The notes under the pieces were generated by a model that worked only from the letters and a program-made list of their open reading frames with translations, had not been told where the DNA came from and ran no database searches. 64,000 nt of DNA from Prevotella sp. (lineage in GTDB: Bacteria; Bacteroidota; Bacteroidia; Bacteroidales; Bacteroidaceae), in assembly GCA_017557405.1 (NCBI GenBank), contig JAFYYV010000033.1, forward strand, positions 1-64,000, written 5' to 3'. The number at the start of each line of letters is the position of its first letter. Within the stretch, counting starts at the first letter, position 1. The position numbers and the translations under genes were made by a program. Below, one piece after another: positions 1 to 8,118 of the stretch.

Positions 1-60
1 ATATAATATTAACATACCACTGCCACTAATTTGGATTTTAATAGGTCCAAATTCTTATTG

Positions 61-89
61 TTGCAATGTTGCATGTTGCAATGTTGCAT
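61..89. repeat. Short direct repeat, two 15-nt units
   Basis: The unit TTGCAATGTTGCATG occurs at 61-75 and again, lacking its last base, at 76-89. It lies in the non-coding stretch downstream of the acetyltransferase gene. No function is evident; it may simply be slippage-generated low-complexity DNA. The rest of 1-191 outside the terminator shows no gene. Confidence 0.6.
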
Positions 90-123
90 TTTTCCGAATT
101 TATACCTTCTCTTTACAAGAAAT

Positions 124-150
124 AAAAAAGCCACCGATTGGTGGCCTTTT
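124..150. terminator. Intrinsic terminator, usable in both directions
   Basis: GCCACC at 130-135 pairs with GGTGGC at 140-145 around a four-base loop. An A-run lies just before the stem and a T-run just after it, so the hairpin can terminate the minus-strand acetyltransferase transcript and anything entering from the left. Confidence 0.7.
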
Positions 151-191
151 AATGTTGAATGTTCAATAATCAATGATCAATGTTCAATTTC

Positions 192-593
192 CTACGTCCA
201 CAAACTCGTGATGAACATGGCGCTGGCATCATCGGCCTTCTTGAAACCACACGACTGGTAGAAGTCCATTTCTTCGTTGTAGGCCACGAGCACGATGCGC
301 AGGTAATCGGCATAGTGCTGCTTCACGAGCTCCACCAGATGCTTGCCAATGGCTTGATGCTGGTATTCGGGACGTACGAGCAGATAGTGCACGTAGGCGG
401 TCATAATGTGGTCGTCCATCGCACAGATGAGCCCCACAAGCTTGTCATTGTCCCACGCGGTGTATACGGTCTCGAAATGGCGCATAGCCACAACAAGCTT
501 CTCGGGGAAATGCCCTGATGACCACTCAACAGAGAGGAACAAGTCCTGCAACTGCTGCTGGTCGAACTCGTGGATGTCCTTGTAGATAATCAT
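192..593 (-). CDS. GNAT family N-acetyltransferase
   Basis: This 133-residue protein has the size and layout of a single-domain GNAT acetyltransferase, which moves an acetyl group from acetyl-CoA to an amine. The acetyl-CoA loop (motif A) is seen as QHQAIGKHL after the strand YVHYLLVRPEY, and the C-terminal DFYQSCGFKK is the usual motif B region (Tyr-x-x-x-Gly-Phe). The substrate cannot be told from sequence. Its ATG overlaps the stop codon of the upstream esterase gene (ATGA), so the two are probably translationally coupled in one transcript. A hairpin terminator follows at 124-150. Confidence 0.85.
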   Translation of the reverse strand: MIIYKDIHEFDQQQLQDLFLSVEWSSGHFPEKLVVAMRHFETVYTAWDNDKLVGLICAMDDHIMTAYVHYLLVRPEYQHQAIGKHLVELVKQHYADYLRIVLVAYNEEMDFYQSCGFKKADDASAMFITSLWT

Positions 594-2038
594 TTCTTCA
601 GTTCTTCAGAGATGATTTGAGCCATACGGCGCGCACCACGATCGTTGGGATGGATTCCATCATCGAGCATCAGCTGGGGATCGTTGCCGAAGAGCGTATG
701 AAGGTCAATCACCTTCAAGCCATATTCGCGAGCCACCTCCTGTTGAATGGGGATGATGTTATTGGTAATCACCTCATCGCTGATGTTCCACGAGGGTTTG
801 AAGGCTGGGATGGGCGTGCAGAGGATGATTTCGGGCTTCGGAGTTTCAACCACAGCACCCTTCTTGGCTTTCTTGGCCTTCTTCTTACCCGTCTGAGCAA
901 GATCGGGACGCAGGGTGGTAATCATCTGCTGCAAATCCTGCTTGAACTCAGAGCCATATTTCCTGTTCTCGGGCTTCGAGTCGTTGGTACCCAACTTGAT
1001 GAGCACGATGTCGGGTTTGAATGCCTGAGCGTCTTTCCAAGCCATTTCGTTCATATAAGGATAATCGCCCTTGTTGAGCATCGTGCGAGCGCTCACACCG
1101 AAGTTCTTCACCCAATAGCCCTTGCCCATCATGCGCTGCAATTGAGCAGGATAACCATTCTGGGGAGCCAAATCGATGCCGTGTCCATCGGTGATGCTGT
1201 TGCCGATACAAGCCACACGAATGGCATCGGGTTGGGGCGTCTGACGGGCTTTGAGCCACTTTCCGAGCGTAGAGAGCATCTCATCGCGATAGGCGAACCA
1301 CTGTCCGAATCCGTAGCCGTGTCCACCCGAAGGATAGAGCATCAGGGCGCACTCGTTGCCAGCATTGCGCATAGCCTTGTAGTATTCAAGTCCGTTGGTA
1401 ACAGGCGGCACCAGGTTGTCATCGCTCGACATGATAATGATGGCAGGCGGCGTAAGATGGCGGCGCACAGCGTTCTGCGTGGAGAAACTACGAACGAGAG
1501 CTGGGTCTTTCTGCCCTTCCTCACCGAGGAAATTGCGGCACGACCACATGTGAGACACACGCTCGTCCATCGAGATCACCGGATAGAAAAGAATGGTGAA
1601 ATTGGGACGTACATCGAAATCGGAATGGGTGGAGATGACCGAAGCCAGATGGCCTCCAGCCGAGAATCCCATGATACCCACATCGTTGGGGTTGATGCCC
1701 CACACGGCAGCCGAGTCGCGCACAATGCGGATACCCTTTTCAACATCACCCATCGGTTTGGTACGATCGCCCTCTGGCATGCGGTAGTTCACCACGAAAT
1801 AGGCGATTCCCTGCTTGTTGAGCCAATCGGAGGCCATATAGCCCTCATGACTGTTGGACAACACGGAGTAGCCACCACCAGGCACTCCCACGATAGCCTT
1901 GCCTGAAGGGGTCTCAGGAAGGAAACAAACCATCTGAGCCTTTGCGTCATCTGTGAGGTCGATGGTGAACTTTCTTGCCGTCTGTGCCTGCAACGATGTG
2001 GCAAGGAGCAACAGACCAAAAATCAAAGTTTTCTTCAT
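590..2038 (-). CDS. Secreted two-domain carbohydrate esterase (alpha/beta hydrolase + SGNH)
   Basis: The 482-residue protein begins with a signal peptide (MKKTLIFGLLLLATSLQAQ). Residues 25-265 form an alpha/beta hydrolase of the acetyl-esterase/lipase type: oxyanion region GVPGGGY, nucleophile Ser126 in GFSAGG, Asp206/207 in SSDDNLVPP and His240 in SGGHGYG. Residues 270-482 are an SGNH hydrolase: Ser281 in GNSITDG, Asn in GTND (350-353), and Asp460/His463 in DDGIHPN. Both catalytic sets look intact. Such fusions in Bacteroidota deacetylate plant polysaccharides; acetyl-xylan is plausible given the xylanase at 4305-6953, but this is inference. A lysine-rich insert (about residues 384-393) sits in the SGNH domain. 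It precedes the acetyltransferase with a 4-nt overlap. Confidence 0.85.
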   Translation of the reverse strand: MKKTLIFGLLLLATSLQAQTARKFTIDLTDDAKAQMVCFLPETPSGKAIVGVPGGGYSVLSNSHEGYMASDWLNKQGIAYFVVNYRMPEGDRTKPMGDVEKGIRIVRDSAAVWGINPNDVGIMGFSAGGHLASVISTHSDFDVRPNFTILFYPVISMDERVSHMWSCRNFLGEEGQKDPALVRSFSTQNAVRRHLTPPAIIIMSSDDNLVPPVTNGLEYYKAMRNAGNECALMLYPSGGHGYGFGQWFAYRDEMLSTLGKWLKARQTPQPDAIRVACIGNSITDGHGIDLAPQNGYPAQLQRMMGKGYWVKNFGVSARTMLNKGDYPYMNEMAWKDAQAFKPDIVLIKLGTNDSKPENRKYGSEFKQDLQQMITTLRPDLAQTGKKKAKKAKKGAVVETPKPEIILCTPIPAFKPSWNISDEVITNNIIPIQQEVAREYGLKVIDLHTLFGNDPQLMLDDGIHPNDRGARRMAQIISEELKK

Positions 2039-2072
2039 AATCGTCTAGGTCTTTACAAAATTATATTTTTTG

Positions 2073-2080
2073 CAAAGATA
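2073..2080 (-). promoter_or_regulatory. Bacteroidota -7 promoter element for the esterase gene
   Basis: On the minus strand this reads TATCTTTG, a match to the Bacteroidota -7 consensus TAnnTTTG, about 35 nt before the esterase start codon. A clear TTTG at the usual -33 spacing is not seen (the nearest is 24 nt away), so the call rests on the -7 box and its position. Confidence 0.5.
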
Positions 2081-2180
2081 AAGTTTTTTATGAAGACTTT
2101 CCTTCAAATCGCAAGAAAAATCACCTCGTTCAAGCGTATTGGTATTTTCAAGAAATTATATGTAACATCTACGGCGATGT

Positions 2181-2261
2181 CTACTTTTCAGACTTGTTTT
2201 TGTAAACGAAGATGCCCACAATCACCAACACGATGACGAATAAAATGTTGTACCACTGCAT
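2181..2261 (-). CDS. Putative 26-residue single-span membrane protein
   Basis: The minus strand between ettA and the esterase gene encodes a 26-residue frame starting MQWYNILFVIVL and ending in the basic tail YKNKSEK. The central 17 residues are almost entirely I, L, V, F and G, enough for one membrane span, followed by positively charged residues, so the tail should face the cytoplasm. The start is ATG; no Shine-Dalgarno is seen, which is normal here. The remainder of the 436-nt gap 2039-2474 is AT-rich and shows only the esterase promoter box and short TTAATTG-type repeats near the ettA stop. No family is recognised; the strongest argument is the clean hydrophobic pattern. Confidence 0.5.
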   Translation of the reverse strand: MQWYNILFVIVLVIVGIFVYKNKSEK

Positions 2262-2474
2262 GGGGAAAAATTATAAAATTAAGAAATTAAAAAATTTAAA
2301 AAATAAAAGGCAAACAGAGCGTGCATGGAGAATGCCAATTCTTTTAGTCGGCTGACGCCTTTGGACTCCGCTACGCGCCTAAGCACCTACGGAACGCAAG
2401 AAAAGCGGCAAAGCCGAGCGGTTAATTGTTAATTGTGAATTATTAATTATTAATTGTTAATTGTCAATCCCCCA

Positions 2475-4181
2475 TCAGTCTTCCATCAGCTTCCGATAGC
2501 GCTGGCGCTTGGGTTCTTCAAGTCCGAGCCGTTGCGCTTTGTTGGCCTCGTATTCGCTATAGTTGCCATCGAAGAAGTAGACACTGCCCTCCCCTGCTTC
2601 CTTCTCGAAGGCGAGGATGTGCGTGCAAATGCGGTCAAGGAACCAGCGGTCGTGGCTGATGATGACGGCACAACCGGCAAAGGCCTCAAGACCTTCTTCC
2701 AAGGCGCGCAGGGTGTTCACATCGATGTCGTTGGTAGGCTCGTCGAGCAACAGCACATTGCCCTCCTGCTTCAAGGCGATGGCCAGATGGAGGCGATTGC
2801 GTTCACCACCCGAGAGGACGCTGCATTTCTTTTCCTGGTCGGCTCCACTGAAGTTGAAACGCGACAGATAGGCACGAACGTTGACATCGCGGCCACCCAT
2901 GCGGATGGTCTCGTTGCCACCGCTCACCACCTGATAAACGGTCTTCTCGGGGTCAATGTCCTTGTGTTGCTGGTCAACATAGCTCAACTTGACCGTCTCA
3001 CCCACCTCGAACGTGCCTGCATCAGCTTGCTCCAAGCCCATAATAAGGCGGAAAAGCGTTGTTTTTCCTGCTCCATTAGGGCCAATTACACCCACAATGC
3101 CATTGGGCGGAAGCGTGAAATTGAGGTCGGTGAAGAGTTTTTTCTCTCCATATGCCTTTGCCACATGCGAGGCCTCAATCACCTTGTTGCCCAAGCGAGG
3201 ACCATTTGGGATAAAGATTTCGAGCTTCTCCTCTTTCTGTTTCTGCTCTTCGTTGAGCATTGTCTCGTAGGAGTTCAAACGAGCCTTTCCCTTTGCATGA
3301 CGAGCCTTGGGAGCCATACGCACCCACTCCAACTCTCGCTCCAATGTCTTACGGCGTTTCGAGGCGGTTTTCTCTTCGAGTGCAAGGCGTAGGCTCTTCT
3401 GCTCCAACCACGATGAATAGTTGCCCTTCCAAGGAATACCCTCACCACGATCGAGCTCGAGAATCCACTCGGCTACATCATCGAGGAAATAGCGGTCGTG
3501 GGTCACAGCTATGACCGTACCCTCGTATTGCTGCAGATGCTGCTCCAACCAGTCAATCGACTCGGCATCGAGATGGTTGGTGGGCTCGTCAAGCAACAAC
3601 ACATCAGGCTTTTGCAATAGCAGTCGGCAGAGGGCTACACGGCGGCGTTCACCACCTGAGAGATTCTGCACACTCCAATCACCCGGCGGGCAATTGAGGG
3701 CAGCCATCGCGCGATCGAGTTTTGAATCCATATTCCAAGCATCAGTAGAATCAATGATGTCTTGCAACTCAGCCTGTCGAGCCATCAACTTGTCCATCTT
3801 GTCGGCGTCCTCATAGTATTCAGGAAGCCCGAATTTCACATTGATTTCATCGTATTCGGCCAATGCGTCATAGACATGCTGGACGCCCTCCATCACATTC
3901 TCCTTCACCGTCTTCTCCTCGTTGAGCGGCGGGTCTTGCGGCAGGTATCCCACCGAATAGCCTGGACTCCACACCACGTTGCCCTGATACTGTTGGTCGA
4001 GGCCTGCGATGATTTTCATGAGCGTTGACTTACCAGCACCATTCAAGCCGATGATGCCAATTTTTGCGCCATAGAAGAAGCTGAGGTAGATGTTCTTGAG
4101 CACCTGCTTCTGATTCTGTTGGATGGTCTTGCTCACTCCAACCATCGAGAAAATCACTTTCTTGTCGTCTACTGTTGCCAT
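2475..4181 (-). CDS. ettA: Energy-dependent translational throttle protein EttA (ABC-F)
   Basis: This 568-residue cytosolic ABC-F protein has two ATP-binding cassettes and no membrane segments. Visible motifs are Walker A GLNGAGKST near residue 45 and GPNGAGKTT near 345, signatures LSGGERRRV and LSGGERNRL, and Walker B LLLDEPTNHLD and LLLDEPTNDID. Between the cassettes is the charged coiled linker typical of ABC-F factors, and the N-terminal FSMVGVSKT start and overall length fit EttA rather than Uup or antibiotic-resistance types. EttA binds the ribosomal E site and gates the first steps of elongation according to ATP/ADP ratio. A hairpin at 4215-4242 separates it from the xylanase gene upstream. 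Confidence 0.93.
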   Translation of the reverse strand: MATVDDKKVIFSMVGVSKTIQQNQKQVLKNIYLSFFYGAKIGIIGLNGAGKSTLMKIIAGLDQQYQGNVVWSPGYSVGYLPQDPPLNEEKTVKENVMEGVQHVYDALAEYDEINVKFGLPEYYEDADKMDKLMARQAELQDIIDSTDAWNMDSKLDRAMAALNCPPGDWSVQNLSGGERRRVALCRLLLQKPDVLLLDEPTNHLDAESIDWLEQHLQQYEGTVIAVTHDRYFLDDVAEWILELDRGEGIPWKGNYSSWLEQKSLRLALEEKTASKRRKTLERELEWVRMAPKARHAKGKARLNSYETMLNEEQKQKEEKLEIFIPNGPRLGNKVIEASHVAKAYGEKKLFTDLNFTLPPNGIVGVIGPNGAGKTTLFRLIMGLEQADAGTFEVGETVKLSYVDQQHKDIDPEKTVYQVVSGGNETIRMGGRDVNVRAYLSRFNFSGADQEKKCSVLSGGERNRLHLAIALKQEGNVLLLDEPTNDIDVNTLRALEEGLEAFAGCAVIISHDRWFLDRICTHILAFEKEAGEGSVYFFDGNYSEYEANKAQRLGLEEPKRQRYRKLMED

Positions 4182-4214
4182 ATCTTTATCTGGATATAAT
4201 TTGATTTGAGTAAA

Positions 4215-4242
4215 TCAGGCAAGACCATTCCGCCTTGCCTGA
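4215..4242. terminator. Hairpin between the xylanase gene and ettA
   Basis: TCAGGCAAG at 4215-4223 pairs perfectly with CTTGCCTGA at 4234-4242 around a ten-base loop. It lies just after the xylanase stop and before ettA on the minus strand. The downstream U-run is weak, so it could be a terminator of moderate strength or an RNA-stabilising 3' structure. Confidence 0.55.
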
Positions 4243-4304
4243 CCTATTTCGTTGTATCGTGTATGAAGTCCCTCTACGTGAAGGGGCTTCAAAAGAGATG
4301 CGCT

Positions 4305-6953
4305 TTACTTGTTGAGCGTCTTCTTACCGTTCTTGATGACAATGCCCTTATAGTTGCCATTCACCTGCTGACCAGCAAGGTTGTAGATGGCCTTCGAGCC
4401 AGGTGCATCGTCAATGGTAATATTCTCTACGCCAGCACTCTCAACGCACTTGAACTCGACCTTGTCAATGTTGCAGTTCGCACCGCTGATAGTGAAGCGT
4501 ATAATTTGGTCGCCTGCTTCAAGGTTCCTGTTCAGATTGCCCTTGACCACCGTGTAGGTTCCCCAGTCGCTATTACCTGTTTGTGGGACATTCACCGTTG
4601 CGAGGGTTATTGTCTGATTGCCATTCACCAATTGAATTCTGAATCCCGAACCTGTGGTACCCGAAGAAACGGTGGCTTCATAAGAATATTTACCAGCCTC
4701 TTTCACGTTGACCGAATACTCCAACCATTCATTGACAGCGGTGTAGCCGATACAAGTGCCACCATTGCCCTTCACGAAGTCAACACCTTCGCCATCGGTG
4801 CGATATTGAGTGTCGCCCTCGCGGTTGCTATCGGAATCGTGGAAGCTCAAGCCCTCACCACCCTTGTCGAAGTTCTCGGCTTGGATGACACCAGGAATTG
4901 AGATGGGTGTATTAGAATAAGGTATACGCTTACCGTTGACCTTCAGTGTACGCTTAGCCGAAACGTTCTGCTTGCCCTCTTTATCGGTGGCAATAGCAGA
5001 AAGGGAGTATGTACCTTTGGTTGCGGGTTCCCATTCCATCGTGTAAGGAGCCTCTGTGAGTGTGCCAATCAGCATGTCGTTGGCATAGACCTTCACGTTA
5101 TCGATTTCGCTGATGGAAGATGTGGCGTTGACAGTAATGGTGACCTTGTCGCCAATACCAAGAGAGCTTACTGAAAGAGTAGGTGCTGAGACGGTGATGT
5201 TCTTGTCTTGCTCATAGCGGTTGAAGGTGAGGTTCTTCATGTAGAATCCACCATTGTCGATGTTCAGACAGATGCGATGGCTTCCGGCTGTGAGAGTGTC
5301 TTTCATCACAACATGCAAGGTTTGGAAGTTAGAAGTGCTTCCCGTGTTCGGCACCTCAATCATATCAGCGAAGTATGTGAGATTGTCGAATCCATATTCC
5401 GAGAGGTGGAAGGTGGCACCATTCTTGGCGGAAGCCACCTCAGCATCGAACGAATACAATCCCTTTTCCTTTACGTCAACAGTGTATTCCATCCATCCTC
5501 CGGTTTGCATAGATGCTGTTGCGTTGCGCGAAGCCTTGTTGTAAGTAACGCCTTGTGCACCATTGTCATACTCAGTCACAACAATGGTACCAGGCAGTTC
5601 TGGAACGGTCTCGTTATAAGGCGAACGAAGCACAGAAGAAGCGAGCACATTGAAGCGTCCCCAACGCTCGTAGGTAGAGCCGTCAGTAGTCGTAACAACA
5701 GCCCTCAACTGCTTCCAACCTGTGGTCGTCGGTACTTGATATTCAGTATAGTAAGGCTCTTCGGTCATGGTGTTAATCAACTCCATGCTGTTTTCGTTAT
5801 CACCTGAATAAAGTTCTATCTTCTCAATGGTCTTCGTGGCCATCTTAGCGCGTACCATGATGGGAAGTACATCACCCTTTGCCACTTTGAGGTCGCGAGG
5901 TTTGATGTAGATGGAAGCCTCTTTCTTCATACCAGGATAAGGGCTCTTGGCGTTCTTGGCGGCATCTGTGGCCATATAATCTCGCAACCAAGTCATAGCA
6001 GGACGGTCCTTGCCATTCTTGATGATACCAGAATTGTCGACCCATGTTGCTCCATGAATGTATCCCCAAATGGTGACACCTGCACAATATTCAGCTTCCC
6101 ACATCAACGGGAAAATCTTCTCATATTGATTCTTTTGTTGTGTGTCATCTGCAATATCGATATCCAACTCTGTGATGTACATAGGCATCTTCAACGCTTT
6201 CTGCTGCTTTTCCATCACAGTTTGCAATGTGTTTTTGGCAATATTGTTCACGTCGTGCGACTGGTTTCCATATGCATCAATAGGTGCACCATAGTCGCGC
6301 AAAGTCTGCACTAATGTGATGTAGTTGTCAACATCATGCTGGAACGAATTGTAATCGTTGTAGATAAGAATGGATTCTGGGAAGCGCTCATGGGCCATTT
6401 CAAAAGCTTTGATGAGCCAGTCATAACCTGTCTTACCATCGCCACCCAACGATTCCTTCATCATCGGGTTGCCCTGCTGGTGCATACCCACAGCCTCGTT
6501 CACCACATCGATAAGGGGAAGTGTGTTATATTTTTTCTTGATGGCATCGAACCATCTCACAATAGATGCATAACGATCTTTGATGCTCAAACTACTCAGC
6601 CAATTGGGATATTGTGCACCCCATACGAATGCGTGGAATTTATAAGTGAAACCGTGTTGCTTGGCATAGTTAAAGGGAGTGTCGCATCCCCAATTATAAC
6701 TACCTCTGGTTCCCTCTACAGATTGCCACTTTGACTCGTTTTCGGGTGTAACCTGGTTCCATAGTTTCCAATACGGATCCACTCCATTTCCGGCGTCCAT
6801 TTGGTACCTTGTTGTGATGTTACCCAAAAACTTGTCGGGGTTCGATGACAACTGTGCGTGGGCCTTTGTGGCCGGGAGCATCATGCCCATCGTCAGCAAA
6901 AGACTGGGAGTGAATGCCTTTCTCAATGCTTGTCTAAGTAAATTTTGTTTCAT
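4305..6953 (-). CDS. Secreted multidomain GH10 endo-beta-1,4-xylanase with two CBM6-like modules
   Basis: The 882-residue protein has a signal peptide ending about residue 34. Residues 40-330 are a GH10 barrel with acid/base Glu153 in DVVNEA and nucleophile Glu262 in ITELDI, so the catalytic pair is intact; it should cut internal xylan bonds. Next come an Ig-like module (about 347-438), a CBM6-like carbohydrate-binding module (450-580), a second Ig-like module (588-672) and a second CBM6-like module (685-836). The last 40 residues (AIYNLAGQQV then GIVIKNGKK) resemble the short C-terminal tails of secreted Prevotella proteins and may be a secretion or surface-anchoring signal. A strong promoter precedes it at 7004-7033. 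Confidence 0.92.
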   Translation of the reverse strand: MKQNLLRQALRKAFTPSLLLTMGMMLPATKAHAQLSSNPDKFLGNITTRYQMDAGNGVDPYWKLWNQVTPENESKWQSVEGTRGSYNWGCDTPFNYAKQHGFTYKFHAFVWGAQYPNWLSSLSIKDRYASIVRWFDAIKKKYNTLPLIDVVNEAVGMHQQGNPMMKESLGGDGKTGYDWLIKAFEMAHERFPESILIYNDYNSFQHDVDNYITLVQTLRDYGAPIDAYGNQSHDVNNIAKNTLQTVMEKQQKALKMPMYITELDIDIADDTQQKNQYEKIFPLMWEAEYCAGVTIWGYIHGATWVDNSGIIKNGKDRPAMTWLRDYMATDAAKNAKSPYPGMKKEASIYIKPRDLKVAKGDVLPIMVRAKMATKTIEKIELYSGDNENSMELINTMTEEPYYTEYQVPTTTGWKQLRAVVTTTDGSTYERWGRFNVLASSVLRSPYNETVPELPGTIVVTEYDNGAQGVTYNKASRNATASMQTGGWMEYTVDVKEKGLYSFDAEVASAKNGATFHLSEYGFDNLTYFADMIEVPNTGSTSNFQTLHVVMKDTLTAGSHRICLNIDNGGFYMKNLTFNRYEQDKNITVSAPTLSVSSLGIGDKVTITVNATSSISEIDNVKVYANDMLIGTLTEAPYTMEWEPATKGTYSLSAIATDKEGKQNVSAKRTLKVNGKRIPYSNTPISIPGVIQAENFDKGGEGLSFHDSDSNREGDTQYRTDGEGVDFVKGNGGTCIGYTAVNEWLEYSVNVKEAGKYSYEATVSSGTTGSGFRIQLVNGNQTITLATVNVPQTGNSDWGTYTVVKGNLNRNLEAGDQIIRFTISGANCNIDKVEFKCVESAGVENITIDDAPGSKAIYNLAGQQVNGNYKGIVIKNGKKTLNK

Positions 6954-7003
6954 TTTGTATTAAAAGTTATGTGTTTGTTTGTTCGGTTTGATAGAATACT
7001 ATG

Positions 7004-7033
7004 CAAAGGTAAACAATAATTTCTTTATTCCAA
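7004..7033 (-). promoter_or_regulatory. Promoter for the xylanase gene
   Basis: On the minus strand TTG (from 7033-7031) is followed after 19 nt by TACCTTTG (7011-7004), a full match to the Bacteroidota vegetative promoter. It is about 50 nt upstream of the xylanase ATG and faces away from the promoter at 7052-7083. Confidence 0.8.
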
Positions 7034-7051
7034 CCATAATTGCAAAAAAAA

Positions 7052-7083
7052 TTTGCTATTTCTCTCACTTCTTTGTATCTTTG
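7052..7083 (+). promoter_or_regulatory. Promoter for the FemAB-like gene
   Basis: TTTG at 7052-7055 and TATCTTTG at 7076-7083 are 20 nt apart, a near-perfect Bacteroidota promoter. Transcription should begin near 7090, which rules out the upstream ATG at 6979 and supports a start at 7111. Confidence 0.85.
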
Positions 7084-7110
7084 CCGTACGAAACGAAAGA
7101 ACCTAGTTCG

Positions 7111-8085
7111 ATGAATCTGACTGTAAGCATTATTTCCAAAAGCGAAGAGCTGCCATATATGGAATGCAGGGACTTCTTCCACAGCATAAAAATGTTTCGT
7201 ATTGCTGAGAAGACGCCCGGATTCACTCCCTTCATGGCTATCGCTCAACGAGAAGACGGAAGTGTGGCCGCCCATCTTTTGGCAACCATTCGCCGCCGAG
7301 GTTCATGGATTCCACCTTATTTATTTACACAAGGGCGTATCTATGGTGAAGGGGAATATGATGCTGACATCAACAAGGACGAGACCTTCGGCATGATGCT
7401 CGATGCCATTACTACAAAATTCGTGCGCCGACTGTGCCTCTATGTGGAGTTCAGTAACATGAGCCAGAAGATGTTCGGTTATCGCCATTTCCGCCGCAAC
7501 AAATACTTTCCCATCAATTGGCAAGAGGTACACAATTCGCTCCATAGTGTGCCACCCGAGGAGCGGTTGAACGAGAAGATGTTACAACGCATCGAGAAGG
7601 CCTACGAGAACGGCGTGGAGACGCGTGAGGTGAAGAACGAGGAGGAGTTGAAAGGGTTCTATCGTTTGCTGAAGAACTACTATCGAATGAAGGTGCGCCA
7701 CTTCCTTCCACCGAAAGAGTTGTTCGAGGAACTCAATGCCCAAGGCAATGCACGTCTATTTGCAACATTCTATCATGGAAAAATCATTGGAGGAAGTGCC
7801 TGCGTATATTCTGAAGGCAAAGCCTACTTGTGGTATATGGGTTCGAAGCGCAAATCGTTCCCCTATCTGCGCCCAGATAGGATGACTGTGTGGCACGCCA
7901 TCAAATATGCTTACGAACAACATTATCGCCACATCTATTTTATTGATGTTGGGCTTCCCTACCATAAGAACAACTATCGCGAATTCATCTTGAGTTTCGG
8001 TGGAAAGCCTGTGGCAAAATACCGTTGGTTCAGATTCACCTTCCCTTGGATCAACCGATTCCTATCTTGGTTTTATCGGGAATGA
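7111..8085 (+). CDS. FemAB/GNAT-fold acetyltransferase-like protein
   Basis: I place the start at ATG 7111 because the promoter at 7052-7083 starts transcription after the earlier in-frame ATG at 6979; the protein is then 324 residues. The C-terminal half, with KIIGGSACVYSEGKAYLWYMGS and a long following helix, matches the BioF2/FemAB-like branch of the GNAT fold (Acetyltransf_6), and the N-terminal half resembles the duplicated partner domain. Family members transfer acyl or aminoacyl groups in cell-wall or capsule synthesis; the actual substrate here is unknown. No signal peptide or membrane span is seen. The TonB receptor gene follows after 33 nt and may be co-transcribed. Confidence 0.7.
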   Translation: MNLTVSIISKSEELPYMECRDFFHSIKMFRIAEKTPGFTPFMAIAQREDGSVAAHLLATIRRRGSWIPPYLFTQGRIYGEGEYDADINKDETFGMMLDAITTKFVRRLCLYVEFSNMSQKMFGYRHFRRNKYFPINWQEVHNSLHSVPPEERLNEKMLQRIEKAYENGVETREVKNEEELKGFYRLLKNYYRMKVRHFLPPKELFEELNAQGNARLFATFYHGKIIGGSACVYSEGKAYLWYMGSKRKSFPYLRPDRMTVWHAIKYAYEQHYRHIYFIDVGLPYHKNNYREFILSFGGKPVAKYRWFRFTFPWINRFLSWFYRE

Positions 8086-8118
8086 GTGCAATAATTCCGT
8101 GATTCTTCCGTTTTTAAC

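Noticed and set aside
617..1906. A 429-residue open frame on the plus strand
   Set aside because: It lies entirely antisense to the two-domain esterase, whose catalytic motifs are intact. Its translation has no recognisable motif and is rich in His and Arg, as mirror frames of coding DNA usually are.
2454..3392. A 312-residue plus-strand open frame
   Set aside because: It is antisense to ettA and spans its second cassette; the minus-strand reading has both Walker and signature motifs.
6979..7110. Earlier in-frame start for the FemAB-like protein
   Set aside because: A strong promoter at 7052-7083 lies inside this stretch, so it is upstream of transcription start. The extra residues are also rich in Phe, Ile and Tyr with no fit to the family.
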